Assembly (NCBI GenBank): GCA_913057235.1 | Contig: CAJXNI010000008.1 | Coordinates: 1-64,000 of the forward strand | Length of the DNA stretch: 64,000 bases | Origin: an uncultured Bacteroidota bacterium | GTDB lineage: Bacteria; Bacteroidota; Bacteroidia; Flavobacteriales; Schleiferiaceae | Direction of reading: 5' to 3' | Shown: in pieces, positions 1 to 7,334 of the stretch | Position numbering within the stretch: position 1 is the first letter of the stretch | Layout of the letters: each line of letters starts with the position of its first letter | Notes under the pieces: model-generated | Database searches by the model: none | The model's input: only the letters and a program-made list of their open reading frames with translations | What the model was told of the DNA's origin: nothing | Position numbers and translations under genes: made by a program

Positions 1-1
1 G

Positions 2-860
2 CACCAAAGCGATAAGCACTCCAAGGGCATTAGCACTTGGACGCACCTGGTAAGTATGCTTTTTATGCAGCTGGGACATTTAGACTCCTTGCGAGATATT
101 CAAAATGGTCTGCGCAGTCTTTCTGCTTCAAAGAACCATTTAAACATAGGCAAAGTGCCCCGTAAGTCCTCTTTAAGCTAATTGAACGCCAAACGGAATG
201 CGGATTTTTTCCAGGATTTGTATTTTGATTTGCTTAGCCAGCTTGAACCTTCCTTAAAGCGACAAAGGCATTACGCTCACCGTTTAAAACGCAAGGTGTT
301 CTTGATGGACTGGAGTGTTATTCCACTTTGTCTGAGTCTGTTTGATTGGGCCAAGTACCGCACCAGCAAAGGGGCCTTAAAGTTACACGCAGTGCTGGAC
401 TATGAAAATAGCTTGCCCAGCTACGCCTATTTAAGTGACGGTAAAATGGCCGATATCAATGCTGCAAAACCATTAAGTTTTAGCTCAGGCTCGGTACTGG
501 CGGTCGATCGTGGCTATGTGGACTTTGAGTGGTTATTTAATTTGGACAGCAGACACCATTGACGAGCTATACAAAGCCCGCTGGGACATTGAGGTGTTTT
601 TTAAGCATCTCAAACCACTGTTTCGCGTAAAGAGCTTTGTGGGTACCTCGGCTAATGCCGTACGCATACAGATGTGGTGCGCTATGATTGCCATGCTGTT
701 GCTAAGATACCTCAAAAGCAAAGCACAATATCCTTGGCACCTCTCTAATTTGATCACCTCTTTAAGGCTTAACCTGTATGCTAAAATATCGCTGGAAAAC
801 TGGATCAATAAACCCTTTGAAGAACGCGAAATACCTCCAGCCCAAATGGCCCTTTTTTGA
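2..860 (+). pseudogene. Decayed IS4-family transposase, cut by the left edge
   Basis: Conceptual translation in frame 2 gives an IS4-type DDE transposase with an N-terminal domain (2-178). An in-frame TAA follows at 179-181, then the first catalytic region with VLAVDRGYVDFEWL at about 490-540. The reading frame then shifts and roughly a hundred codons of the central catalytic domain appear to be missing. The C-terminal part resumes in frame 3 with YKARWDIEVFFKHLK (about 570-615), which fits the Y-(2)-R-(3)-E-(6)-K signature of the IS4 family exactly. With a stop, a frameshift and an internal deletion, the gene cannot make an active enzyme. I did not find convincing terminal inverted repeats, and the 5' end lies outside the window. 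Confidence 0.85.
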
Positions 861-986
861 CCCTTAGGGGATATATTTGAAAAATAGCTGTTTTGCAATG
901 GTAACTCACTGGATACCACTAGCCAAATTTAAGAAGCTAAAACGTTTTGGACGGGTGTGGTATTGAATAGCAAAAGTCAATATTAA

Positions 987-1220
987 CCCCCCCATCGGCT
1001 ACTCTCCAATCAGCAGTTAGGCCGAAACTTCAATGATTACATTAATGGATTGCGTATTGAAGCGTTTATTCAGCACTATCAGAAACCAGAGAGTCAGCAA
1101 TTCACATTATTGGCCCTGGCCCATGATTGTGGCTTTAACTCCAAGGCCACCTTTAATAGGGCCTTTAAAAAGGAAAAAGGCCTCAGCCCTAAAGACTACT
1201 TAGAGCGATTTGAAAAATAA
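987..1220 (+). pseudogene. AraC-family regulator fragment (C-terminal HTH only)
   Basis: An open frame of about 77 codons ending at TAA 1218-1220 encodes only the C-terminal AraC/XylS DNA-binding domain. Visible hallmarks are LGRNFNDYINGLRIE for the first HTH and CGFNSKATFNRAFKKEKGLSPKDYL for the second. There is no start codon upstream in this frame before the TAA at 984-986, and the sensor domain is absent. It sits directly behind the transposase remnant, so it is probably debris of an old insertion or deletion rather than a gene in use. Confidence 0.75.
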
Positions 1221-1285
1221 TTCTACCCCTATAAAGGGACTTTGGAGTTTCACAATTTATTTTATCTTTGACGCCCTTAAAAAAC

Positions 1286-1394
<109 letters not shown>

Positions 1395-1409
<15 letters not shown>

Positions 1410-1649
1410 GTTTACATACTGTACTCTAAAAAATGGGATCAGTATTACATTGGTAGTACCACTGATTTGATGCAACGCGTGGAGGCTCATAATCTGGGCA
1501 GAAACAAATCCACCCGAGGTGGGGCTCCATGGATAGTTCAATACCAAAAACAATACGAATCTCCCAAAGAAGCTCGTCAACAAGAATACGCTCTAAAGAA
1601 AAAAAAGAGCCGTAAATACATTGAGTGGCTTATTAGCTCAGCTGGCTAG
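1395..1649 (+). CDS. Small GIY-YIG nuclease-domain protein (UPF0213-like)
   Basis: This 84-residue protein is a stand-alone GIY-YIG domain of the kind common in Bacteroidota. It has VYILYS (the GIY strand), YYIGST (the YIG strand), an Arg in QRVEAHN and a catalytic-type Glu in EARQQEY, followed by a basic KKKKSRKYIEWL helix. The length fits the family. The ATG lies inside the T-tract of the tRNA-Ala terminator. The last five residues (ISSAG) and the stop codon are supplied by the D-arm of the second, broken tRNA copy. The family includes DNA-repair-like and homing-type endonucleases. Its real activity is unknown, and its placement inside a duplicated tRNA unit suggests a selfish or recombination-linked history. 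Confidence 0.8.
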
Positions 1650-1704
1650 TGCGCCCCGAAAGCTTTCGGGGAGGTCATCGGTTCGACTCCGATATTCTCC
1701 ACCA
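1632..1704 (+). pseudogene. Broken second copy of tRNA-Ala
   Basis: This copy keeps the D arm, variable region, T arm, 3' acceptor strand and CCA of the tRNA at 1286. The 5' acceptor strand is replaced by the end of the GIY-YIG gene (GGCTTAT cannot pair with ATTCTCC). The anticodon arm is replaced by CCCCGAAAGCTTTCGGGG, a perfect 18-nt palindrome that leaves no seven-base anticodon loop. It should not work as a tRNA. Confidence 0.85.
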
Positions 1705-1709
1705 AATTT

Positions 1710-1738
1710 AAAACCACCCATAGCGGTGGTTTTTTTAT
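1710..1738 (+). terminator. Duplicate terminator hairpin
   Basis: The same AAACCACC/GGTGGTTT stem, loop and T-tract occur here as after the intact tRNA. It would end any transcript of the GIY-YIG gene. Confidence 0.8.
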
Positions 1739-1751
1739 GGAGAAGCCTTGC

Positions 1752-2018
1752 TGTCCGCAAAATATCAAAACCTTGTTCTATGCTTTTTAGCCAGTGGTCT
1801 GCCTACTGTGGACTATAAAAAAATTAATCCTTATTCATCCTTCGATACAACTCGTAATGCTTCGGGGCACTCAGGTTGACAATGAAGTGTAAGCAGGTTA
1901 AAAGCGGCAAATAAGGTGGCTACTCTACAGCCAGGATTTCTAGCTTTTGGGCTATCTGAAAAAAACTAAAACCCTTATCTGTGGTCTGCGGACTGTCGAC
2001 TATGGACTAAAAAAATCC
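1752..2018. other. Intergenic scar with short dispersed repeats, no gene
   Basis: No credible coding frame is present. Two related short motifs occur at about 1796-1824 and 1983-2013 (GTCTGC...ACTGTnGACTAT...ACTATAAAAAAAT type). A fragment at about 1842-1881, read on the minus strand, resembles the TGTCA-CCTGAGTGC...TATCGAAGG repeats found at 26177 and 26291. The stretch looks like degenerate repeat debris. Confidence 0.5.
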
Positions 2019-3203
2019 CTACATCCAACGCTGCCACTCACGCACCATTTTTTGGTGGCTCCAGTTTTTCACCGGGCCCAGGTTAGAGAGCCCAATCACA
2101 GAATTGAGCATCGGTGGAAACTGCAGCGTTTTTTGCAAAGCATAACCGGCTCTGATTTCACTTTTATAATACCGGTACATGTGGTCAGCGTAGCTGCTCA
2201 AATCATAATTCTTGGTTTCCAAAGCCTCGGCAATATGCTCACTGCAAATGCGGGCGCTCATCATGCCCGTGCCAATGCCTTTACCGGTAAAAGGCTCTAT
2301 CATGCCCCCGGCATCGCCTATTAAGGCGTAGCGATTACCGCCAATCTCCCGGGCTTTAGTGAGTGTGGGCAGGCCCCAGCCTTTGGGTTTCTCCAGGGCC
2401 TCGGCCTCTTCAAACATTACTTTTACATGCGGATTTTGCTCCATCACCACCGGAAGCAATTTCTTCAGGTTCACCTTGCGTTTGGAGATGGCGGTGCTTA
2501 CCATACCCAAGCCCACGTTGGCGCTCTTGTTTTCTAAAGGAAAGGCCCAGAAGTAACCAGGTAAAAGTTTTTTATCAAAGAAAAATTCCAAGTGATTGCC
2601 CTCATTAAAACCCGTTACTCCTTGATAGTACACGCGCAAGGCAGCAATTAAATTGGGCTTTTGCCGATAGTGTGGCAAGCCTAGTGCCTTGGTCACCACG
2701 GGCTTTTCACCCTCAGCCCCAATAACCATTTTGGCTTTAAGCCGATGGTGGCCTGCATGATTTTGATAGGCCACTTCCACGCCATCGGCTTTGGGTTCCA
2801 AATCGGTAACCTTAGTATTAAGCCACAGCTCTCCAGAACCGTTTTCAGGTAAAGTCTCAATTAAAAATTGATCGAGCTCCAATCTGCGCGCAGTGTAAAA
2901 CGGGGCATATTCAAAACCATCGTCTCTAAAGTCATAACGAAGTTCTTTGCCATTAGGCGCCCTAAAGCAAAAACCCCAGGAGGGTAACATGCCAGGGGCA
3001 GTAGCAAACTTGTGGCGCAAGGCAGGGTCAATGCGCAGCAAAACGTTAAGGACATCTAAAGTAATGCCGTCTCCACAAATTTTATCGCGTGGAAACGCAT
3101 CTTTCTCAATAAGAACGTGATCAATATGGCGCTTATGCAAAAAATGCGAAAGGGTAGCTCCGGCCGGACCACCACCTACAATGCATACGTCTGTTGAAAG
3201 CAT
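2019..3203 (-). CDS. Geranylgeranyl-reductase-family FAD-dependent oxidoreductase
   Basis: This 394-residue flavoprotein reduces C=C bonds of prenyl chains in characterised relatives. The N-terminus has the dinucleotide-binding loop GGGPAG (residues 10-15). It also shows CGDG at 43-46, the family's YxWxFP-type motif YFWAFP at 217-222 followed by VGLGM, and the second FAD motif GDAGG at 296-300. Length and motif order are normal. It lies 34 bp behind the cyclic-nucleotide-domain gene, so the two probably share an Fnr-controlled promoter. The natural substrate cannot be read from sequence; a menaquinone or isoprenoid side chain is only a guess. Confidence 0.85.
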   Translation of the reverse strand: MLSTDVCIVGGGPAGATLSHFLHKRHIDHVLIEKDAFPRDKICGDGITLDVLNVLLRIDPALRHKFATAPGMLPSWGFCFRAPNGKELRYDFRDDGFEYAPFYTARRLELDQFLIETLPENGSGELWLNTKVTDLEPKADGVEVAYQNHAGHHRLKAKMVIGAEGEKPVVTKALGLPHYRQKPNLIAALRVYYQGVTGFNEGNHLEFFFDKKLLPGYFWAFPLENKSANVGLGMVSTAISKRKVNLKKLLPVVMEQNPHVKVMFEEAEALEKPKGWGLPTLTKAREIGGNRYALIGDAGGMIEPFTGKGIGTGMMSARICSEHIAEALETKNYDLSSYADHMYRYYKSEIRAGYALQKTLQFPPMLNSVIGLSNLGPVKNWSHQKMVREWQRWM

Positions 3204-3237
3204 AGAAGTAATTAGGCCCGAAAGATACTAAGGCTTA

Positions 3238-3684
3238 CTATTTTAATAGCACTTCTGCGTGAGAATAGAGCAGGGATTTGTATGAAGCTAAATGGTAAAG
3301 GACTTGCTGATTAATAAGTTTTCGAAAATGGGGTTTGCCTCTAAAAGCATTAAAGCACCCTTCATTAATAAATAAGGTACTTAGCTCTGGCGTGGCGGTG
3401 ACTACATTAAAAGGATGCTGCTCAGCGTTTAAGAAACAATCAAGGCCTGCCATATCGCCTGCGCCTAAGTCAATTAGCGCTTTTTCCGGAACCACTATTT
3501 CGGCTCTGCCAGAGAGAATCCAATAAAAACCCAGAGGGCGGTCACCAGCTTTAAATAATTTTTCCCCGGAACCACTAAAGTCAATCTGACTGCTGGTAAA
3601 GATTATAGCCTCCAGCAAATCACGCTCTGCCTTGAAAGGAAGTACCTCCAGCAAATCATTTACCTTTTTTTGAATAGCGTTCAC
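3238..3684 (-). CDS. Cyclic-nucleotide-binding-domain protein without HTH
   Basis: This 148-residue protein has a single cNMP-binding-type beta-roll (about residues 25-115). It shows GEKLFKAGDRPLGFYWILSGRAEIV, the typical start of a Crp-like sensor, but ends without the usual winged helix. It starts at GTG 3684, 18 nt below a -7-like element (TACTTTAG) that is preceded by an Fnr-type box at 3734-3745. The glycine/arginine pattern of a true cAMP pocket is not obvious, so the ligand is unknown. It is the first gene of a probable two-gene operon with the geranylgeranyl-reductase homologue. Confidence 0.75.
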   Translation of the reverse strand: MNAIQKKVNDLLEVLPFKAERDLLEAIIFTSSQIDFSGSGEKLFKAGDRPLGFYWILSGRAEIVVPEKALIDLGAGDMAGLDCFLNAEQHPFNVVTATPELSTLFINEGCFNAFRGKPHFRKLINQQVLYHLASYKSLLYSHAEVLLK

Positions 3685-3702
3685 GGCATAGAAATTATAC
3701 CG

Positions 3703-3710
3703 CTAAAGTA
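3703..3710 (-). promoter_or_regulatory. -7 element for the 3238-3684 operon
   Basis: On the minus strand the sequence is TACTTTAG, one mismatch from TAnnTTTG. Its last G (3703) is 36.5 nt from the centre of the Fnr-type box at 3734-3745 and 18 nt before the GTG start. Confidence 0.55.
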
Positions 3711-3733
3711 GAAGGGGGCTTTGGGCTAATCTA

Positions 3734-3745
3734 TGATTTTTATCA
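3734..3745 (-). promoter_or_regulatory. Fnr-type operator
   Basis: TGATTTTTATCA is a TGAT-N4-ATCA palindrome matching the Fnr core. It lies between the fnr-like gene and the cyclic-nucleotide-domain gene. Its spacing to the -7 element equals that at ctpA and ccoS. Confidence 0.65.
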
Positions 3746-3772
3746 GGTGAGGATACGCTTGATGAAATAGAA

Positions 3773-4471
3773 TTACTCAAATACCAGGGCTTCAGAACGC
3801 AGGGCTACCCGATCTATAATTTTAACCTTACGCCCTTTCGTTTCAATCAGTCCTTCGGCTCTTAAACCTGAAATTAAACGGATGGCAGACTCGGTAGCCG
3901 TTCCCACCATGTTAGCTATTTCTTCTCGGGTAAGCTTTATATCTACAAAGCCATCTTCATCTTCGCCAAAGGTAGCGCGTAAGATCAAGAAAATTTCAGC
4001 CAGCCGTTCTTTCACATTTTTCTGAGCCAGGCTAGTAATCATTTTACCCGCTTCGCCCAACTCTTGACAAGAAAGCTTTAGCACGTTTAACGAAAACTTA
4101 GGATTATCTTGAATTACCTGAAAAAATGAAGACTTAGGGATGTAGCAGCAGTAGGTATCATCTAAGGCGCTAATGGAGGCGCTAATGGGCTCATCACTTA
4201 AAATGCTGCGGTAACCAACCATATCACCAGCTGTGGCAAAGCGCATAATTTGCTCCTTGCCTTCAGTACCTAACTTAAACAACTTTAGCTTGCCCTTGTG
4301 AATACAGTAAACCCCCTGCGGACGGGCCCCTTCCTGTAAAATTGTTTGGCCCTTTTTAAAGCTTACACAGGATTTTAACTTGCTGATTTTGTCGAGGCTT
4401 TCTGCAGATAAATCATTAAACACGCTGTTTGGATGATTTTTACAGAGCTGACAATTTACCGGAGGTTCCAA
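3773..4471 (-). CDS. Crp/Fnr-family transcriptional regulator (Fnr-like)
   Basis: This is a cNMP-type sensor domain plus a C-terminal winged helix (LTREEIANMVGTATESAIRLIS). The recognition helix keeps Glu and Arg four residues apart (TESAIR), the pair that reads TGA half-sites in Crp and Fnr. Near the N-terminus is CxxC (NCQLC). Another Cys lies in GVYCIHKG and a CC pair in TYCCYIP aligns with the fourth cluster Cys of E. coli Fnr. The third E. coli Cys position is Ser here, so oxygen sensing by an Fe-S cluster is plausible but unproven. I prefer the TTG start at 4471 (232 residues, normal for the family). The only ATG (4570) would add 33 unrelated residues and cross the Fnr box. It is divergent from ctpA. 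Confidence 0.85.
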   Translation of the reverse strand: MEPPVNCQLCKNHPNSVFNDLSAESLDKISKLKSCVSFKKGQTILQEGARPQGVYCIHKGKLKLFKLGTEGKEQIMRFATAGDMVGYRSILSDEPISASISALDDTYCCYIPKSSFFQVIQDNPKFSLNVLKLSCQELGEAGKMITSLAQKNVKERLAEIFLILRATFGEDEDGFVDIKLTREEIANMVGTATESAIRLISGLRAEGLIETKGRKVKIIDRVALRSEALVFE

Positions 4472-4502
4472 AAGATAATTTATTTTAATTCTGTTAAAGG
4501 TA

Positions 4503-4514
4503 TGATATAAGTCA
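4503..4514 (+). promoter_or_regulatory. Fnr-type operator in the ctpA/fnr divergent region
   Basis: TGATATAAGTCA is a TGA-N6-TCA palindrome with one mismatch from TGAT-N4-ATCA. Its centre is 36.5 nt before the last G of the CAATTTTG element at 4538-4545. It could serve ctpA as activator site and fnr for autoregulation. Confidence 0.6.
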
Positions 4515-4537
4515 TGTCTTTTCAAACAAAACTCTTG

Positions 4538-4545
4538 CAATTTTG
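4538..4545 (+). promoter_or_regulatory. -7 element of ctpA/ccoI
   Basis: CAATTTTG differs from TAnnTTTG only at the first base. Transcription would begin around 4550, which places the ATG at 4514 upstream of the transcript and favours the GTG at 4550. Confidence 0.5.
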
Positions 4546-4549
4546 TATC

Positions 4550-6919
4550 GTGCCAAAAAGTAATACCCATATTTTAGAGTGCAGCCACTGCCAACAACCT
4601 GTAAAAGAGAAAATTGAAGGCTTAAACCCCGATAGGGTTTATTGCTGCTACGGCTGTAAAGTGGTGGATGAAATGCTTTGCAACTCCGCTTCTGTATTTA
4701 GCAAGGAGCACCTCAACCTTAATGATTTTGCCTACCTAGACGAGGCTAAAATCAGAGCCTCCCTTTTAGCTTTTGATGAAGGGGGAGTGGCTAAAGCCAG
4801 ACTGCATTTACCGGCCATTCACTGTTCCAGCTGTATTTTTTTGCTGGAAAATCTACCGCAAGTGGAAGCGGCCATTTTAAATGTACAAATACATTTTGCC
4901 CGTAAGGAGGCCAATATCACTTTTAAAAGTGACGAAATTACTTTGTCTAAAGTTGCGGCTATTTTGGAATACATTGGCTACCGGCCCGATTTTCAAACCC
5001 AACTGGGCGGGAAAAAGAAAACCAAAAACCGCCTAATTTTACAGCTAGGCGTGGCGGGCTTTTTCTTTGGAAACATCATGCTCTTGGCGCTGCCCGAGTA
5101 TTTTGACAGCCAAATGGCCAACGATCAAACCTTGCAAAGTTTCTTCCGCTATTTAATGCTGGGTTTTAGTCTGCCAGTGGTACTTTACAGTGGGCAAGAT
5201 TATTTTAAAAATGCTTTTAAATCTTTAAGGGCGGGTGCTCTAAGTATTGACTTACCCATTGCCTTAGGCATTACCGTTTTACTGGCACGCAGCTCTTATG
5301 AAGTGCTCTCGGCCACGGGTTCGGGTTATTTTGATAGCCTGGCCGGACTTATTTTCTTCCTTTTGGTGGGTAAATGGTACCAGCATAAAACCTATCAAAA
5401 TTTCACCTTTGATCGGGATCTGCGTTCTTTTTTGCCTCTTTCTGCTAACCGTGTTTTAAAAAATGGCACGGAAAAGCCGGTAGCTATTGATGATCTCGCT
5501 CAAGGCGATGTGATTCGTGTACGCCAAGGAGAAGTTTTGCCAGCTGATGCCCTGCTGCTAGACCCATCCACGCAAGTGGACTACAGCTACCTAACCGGTG
5601 AAGCCGCCCCAATAGAAAAAATAAAAGGGGAACTGATTTATGCCGGAGCGCGTTTAAAAGGGGCGGCTGCCCAATTGGAGGTAAGCAAAACTGTTGACCA
5701 CAGTTACCTCAGCTCACTGTGGAGCCAGGAAAGTTTTAGCAAAACGCAGCACAAAAACCAACAAACCTTTACCGATAAGGTGAGCCAATATTTTACACCC
5801 ACTATTATCCTTATTGCTATGGTGGCGGGCGGTTTATGGTACCTACAAGATCCTGGCAAGGGTGTACAGGTTTTTACCGCGGTACTGATTGTGGCTTGCC
5901 CCTGTGCCTTGGCTTTAGCCGAGCCTTTTGCCAACGGCAGCCTCATGCGCTGGTTTGGTCGCCACGGTTTCTTTTTAAAAAATAGTGCGGTTTTAAGCCG
6001 CCTTTCTAAAATTGAACACCTGGTGTTTGACAAAACCGGTACAGTTACCCGTCCCAATGCCATTCAGGTGCAATGGCAGGGAGATCACCTGGCTTTTGCC
6101 GATAAACTGGCCATTGGCAGCATTGCTCAAAATGCCCAACATCCCTTGGCCAAAGCCTTGCTTCATTTTTTGGAAATTACCAAAGCACAAGGGTCTAAAG
6201 CTTTAAATTTTACCGAAGCTTCAGGTGTAGGGGTTACCGCTGAGGTAGATCAACAATATTACCGGCTAGGTAAAGCAAGTTATTTAGGCTTGGAAGATGA
6301 AGCACCCACCACCGCTGTTTACGTAGAAAAAAACGGGCAGGTATTGGGCTATTTTAGCTTCTACCAGGAAGCCCGTGAAGAGCTGGAACCCATGTTAGAA
6401 GATCTTACATCCTATTACCGCATTTCGTTGTTAAGTGGCGATAACCAAGCCGAAGAACAGCGCTTTGCCAAGATTTTTCCGCCTGAAGCCAAGCTGGTTT
6501 TTAACCAAAACCCGCATGATAAATTGGGCTACCTGAAAAACCTGCAAGCACAAGGCCAAAAGGTGCTCATGCTAGGCGATGGCCTCAATGATGCCGGAGC
6601 TTTGCAACAAAGCGAAGTAGGTGTGAGCCTCTGTGAGAAAAACGTAAACTTTTTCCCAGCCAGCGATGCCCTCCTGCAAGCTGATTCTTTTCAAAAATTA
6701 CGCGGCTTTATGGCTTTGGCGCGCATGAATAAAAAAGTAATTCTTTGGGCTTTCGCCATTTCATTTGCTTACAACCTGGTGGGCTTAAGTTTTGCGGCGG
6801 CCGGTTTTTTGAGCCCTTTAGTAGCAGCTATTTTAATGCCGGTGAGTTCTGTAAGCATTGTGCTATTCACTACGCTGTTAAATGGCTATTTAAGCCGTAA
6901 AGCCTTGGGTCGCTTTTAG
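4550..6919 (+). CDS. ccoI: Cu(+)-translocating P-type ATPase for cbb3 oxidase assembly (CcoI/CtpA/FixI type)
   Basis: This heavy-metal P1B-ATPase exports copper needed to mature the cbb3 oxidase. In the longer 801-residue reading from ATG 4514, the N-terminus carries a Cys-rich finger (CSHC 23-26, CCYGC 44-48) typical of the CcoI group. An HMA copper site follows (CSSC 104-107). Then come the TGE actuator motif (361-363), the CPC membrane motif (462-464), the phosphorylation site DKTGT (Asp506), an HP motif (QHPLAKAL) and the hinge GDGLND. All catalytic residues are present. The start is uncertain: ATG 4514 overlaps the Fnr box and lies before the predicted transcription start, so GTG 4550 is preferred. 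The cbb3 operon itself is 12 kb away but carries the same box geometry. Confidence 0.9.
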   Translation: MPKSNTHILECSHCQQPVKEKIEGLNPDRVYCCYGCKVVDEMLCNSASVFSKEHLNLNDFAYLDEAKIRASLLAFDEGGVAKARLHLPAIHCSSCIFLLENLPQVEAAILNVQIHFARKEANITFKSDEITLSKVAAILEYIGYRPDFQTQLGGKKKTKNRLILQLGVAGFFFGNIMLLALPEYFDSQMANDQTLQSFFRYLMLGFSLPVVLYSGQDYFKNAFKSLRAGALSIDLPIALGITVLLARSSYEVLSATGSGYFDSLAGLIFFLLVGKWYQHKTYQNFTFDRDLRSFLPLSANRVLKNGTEKPVAIDDLAQGDVIRVRQGEVLPADALLLDPSTQVDYSYLTGEAAPIEKIKGELIYAGARLKGAAAQLEVSKTVDHSYLSSLWSQESFSKTQHKNQQTFTDKVSQYFTPTIILIAMVAGGLWYLQDPGKGVQVFTAVLIVACPCALALAEPFANGSLMRWFGRHGFFLKNSAVLSRLSKIEHLVFDKTGTVTRPNAIQVQWQGDHLAFADKLAIGSIAQNAQHPLAKALLHFLEITKAQGSKALNFTEASGVGVTAEVDQQYYRLGKASYLGLEDEAPTTAVYVEKNGQVLGYFSFYQEAREELEPMLEDLTSYYRISLLSGDNQAEEQRFAKIFPPEAKLVFNQNPHDKLGYLKNLQAQGQKVLMLGDGLNDAGALQQSEVGVSLCEKNVNFFPASDALLQADSFQKLRGFMALARMNKKVILWAFAISFAYNLVGLSFAAAGFLSPLVAAILMPVSSVSIVLFTTLLNGYLSRKALGRF

Positions 6920-6959
6920 CAAAAACCGCTAAGGGGCCTCCTTATTCAAGGGCAACTTT

Positions 6960-6967
6960 TAATTTTG
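6960..6967 (+). promoter_or_regulatory. -7 element abutting the thioredoxin gene
   Basis: TAATTTTG matches TAnnTTTG perfectly and ends 4 nt before the ATG at 6972. The thioredoxin gene would therefore have its own promoter and an almost leaderless transcript. Confidence 0.5.
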
Positions 6968-6971
6968 TAGC

Positions 6972-7280
6972 ATGCAAAGTTTAAAAGCTATTCAGGAAGA
7001 ACCGTTGGCTTTGCTCTACTTCTGGCAAAGCCAATGTGGTGTGTGTCAGGCGCTGGAGCCCAAGGTGGCAGATTTGGTGTCTCAACACTTTAACCAGCTT
7101 CCCTTTTTTAGGCTTAAAGCCGATGAGCACAAGGCCTTCATGGGCCAATTACGTATGCTAAGCGTACCAGGTATTCTACTGCTTGCGCAAGGAAAAGAAC
7201 TCTATCGAGCCAACGGACTGGTGCATCTTAAGCAGCTAGAATCAAAAATAGCCCCGGCCTATGCGGCTTTCTACAACTAA
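6972..7280 (+). CDS. Thioredoxin-family protein
   Basis: This 102-residue single-domain protein has the thioredoxin fold. LLYFWQSQCGVCQALEPKV holds the CxxC redox motif CGVC in the usual place after the second strand, and SVPGILLL supplies the cis-proline. There is no signal peptide, so it should act in the cytoplasm. It follows ctpA by 52 bp but has a good TAnnTTTG element directly before its ATG. A link to copper or oxidase biogenesis is suggested only by position. CGVC is unlike the classical CGPC, so its redox partner and potential may differ. Confidence 0.8.
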   Translation: MQSLKAIQEEPLALLYFWQSQCGVCQALEPKVADLVSQHFNQLPFFRLKADEHKAFMGQLRMLSVPGILLLAQGKELYRANGLVHLKQLESKIAPAYAAFYN

Positions 7281-7281
7281 A

Positions 7282-7311
7282 AAAGCCACCCGGCTTCCGC
7301 AAGATGGCTTT
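7282..7311. terminator. Hairpin between convergent genes
   Basis: AAAGCCA pairs with TGGCTTT, and an inner CGG-CTT-CCG can also pair. It lies between the thioredoxin gene and the converging hydrolase gene and could stop transcription from the left. The T-tract is short. Confidence 0.5.
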
Positions 7312-7334
7312 AATACTAGGTAGCAGAAGGGGAG

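Larger units (their letters stand above)
1632..1751 (+). repeat. Direct repeat, copy 2
   Basis: This is the 120-nt partner of 1291-1409, one base longer because of the substituted anticodon arm. It ends in a vestigial copy of the GIY-YIG start (ATGGAGAAGCCTTG at 1737-1750) with no open frame behind it. The two copies bracket the GIY-YIG gene, so a single exchange between them would delete it. Confidence 0.9.

Noticed and set aside
987-1220. A complete AraC regulator
   Set aside because: Only the C-terminal HTH is present, with no start codon.
1632-1704. A second functional tRNA-Ala
   Set aside because: The 5' acceptor strand cannot pair and the anticodon loop is replaced by a palindrome, so it is listed as broken.
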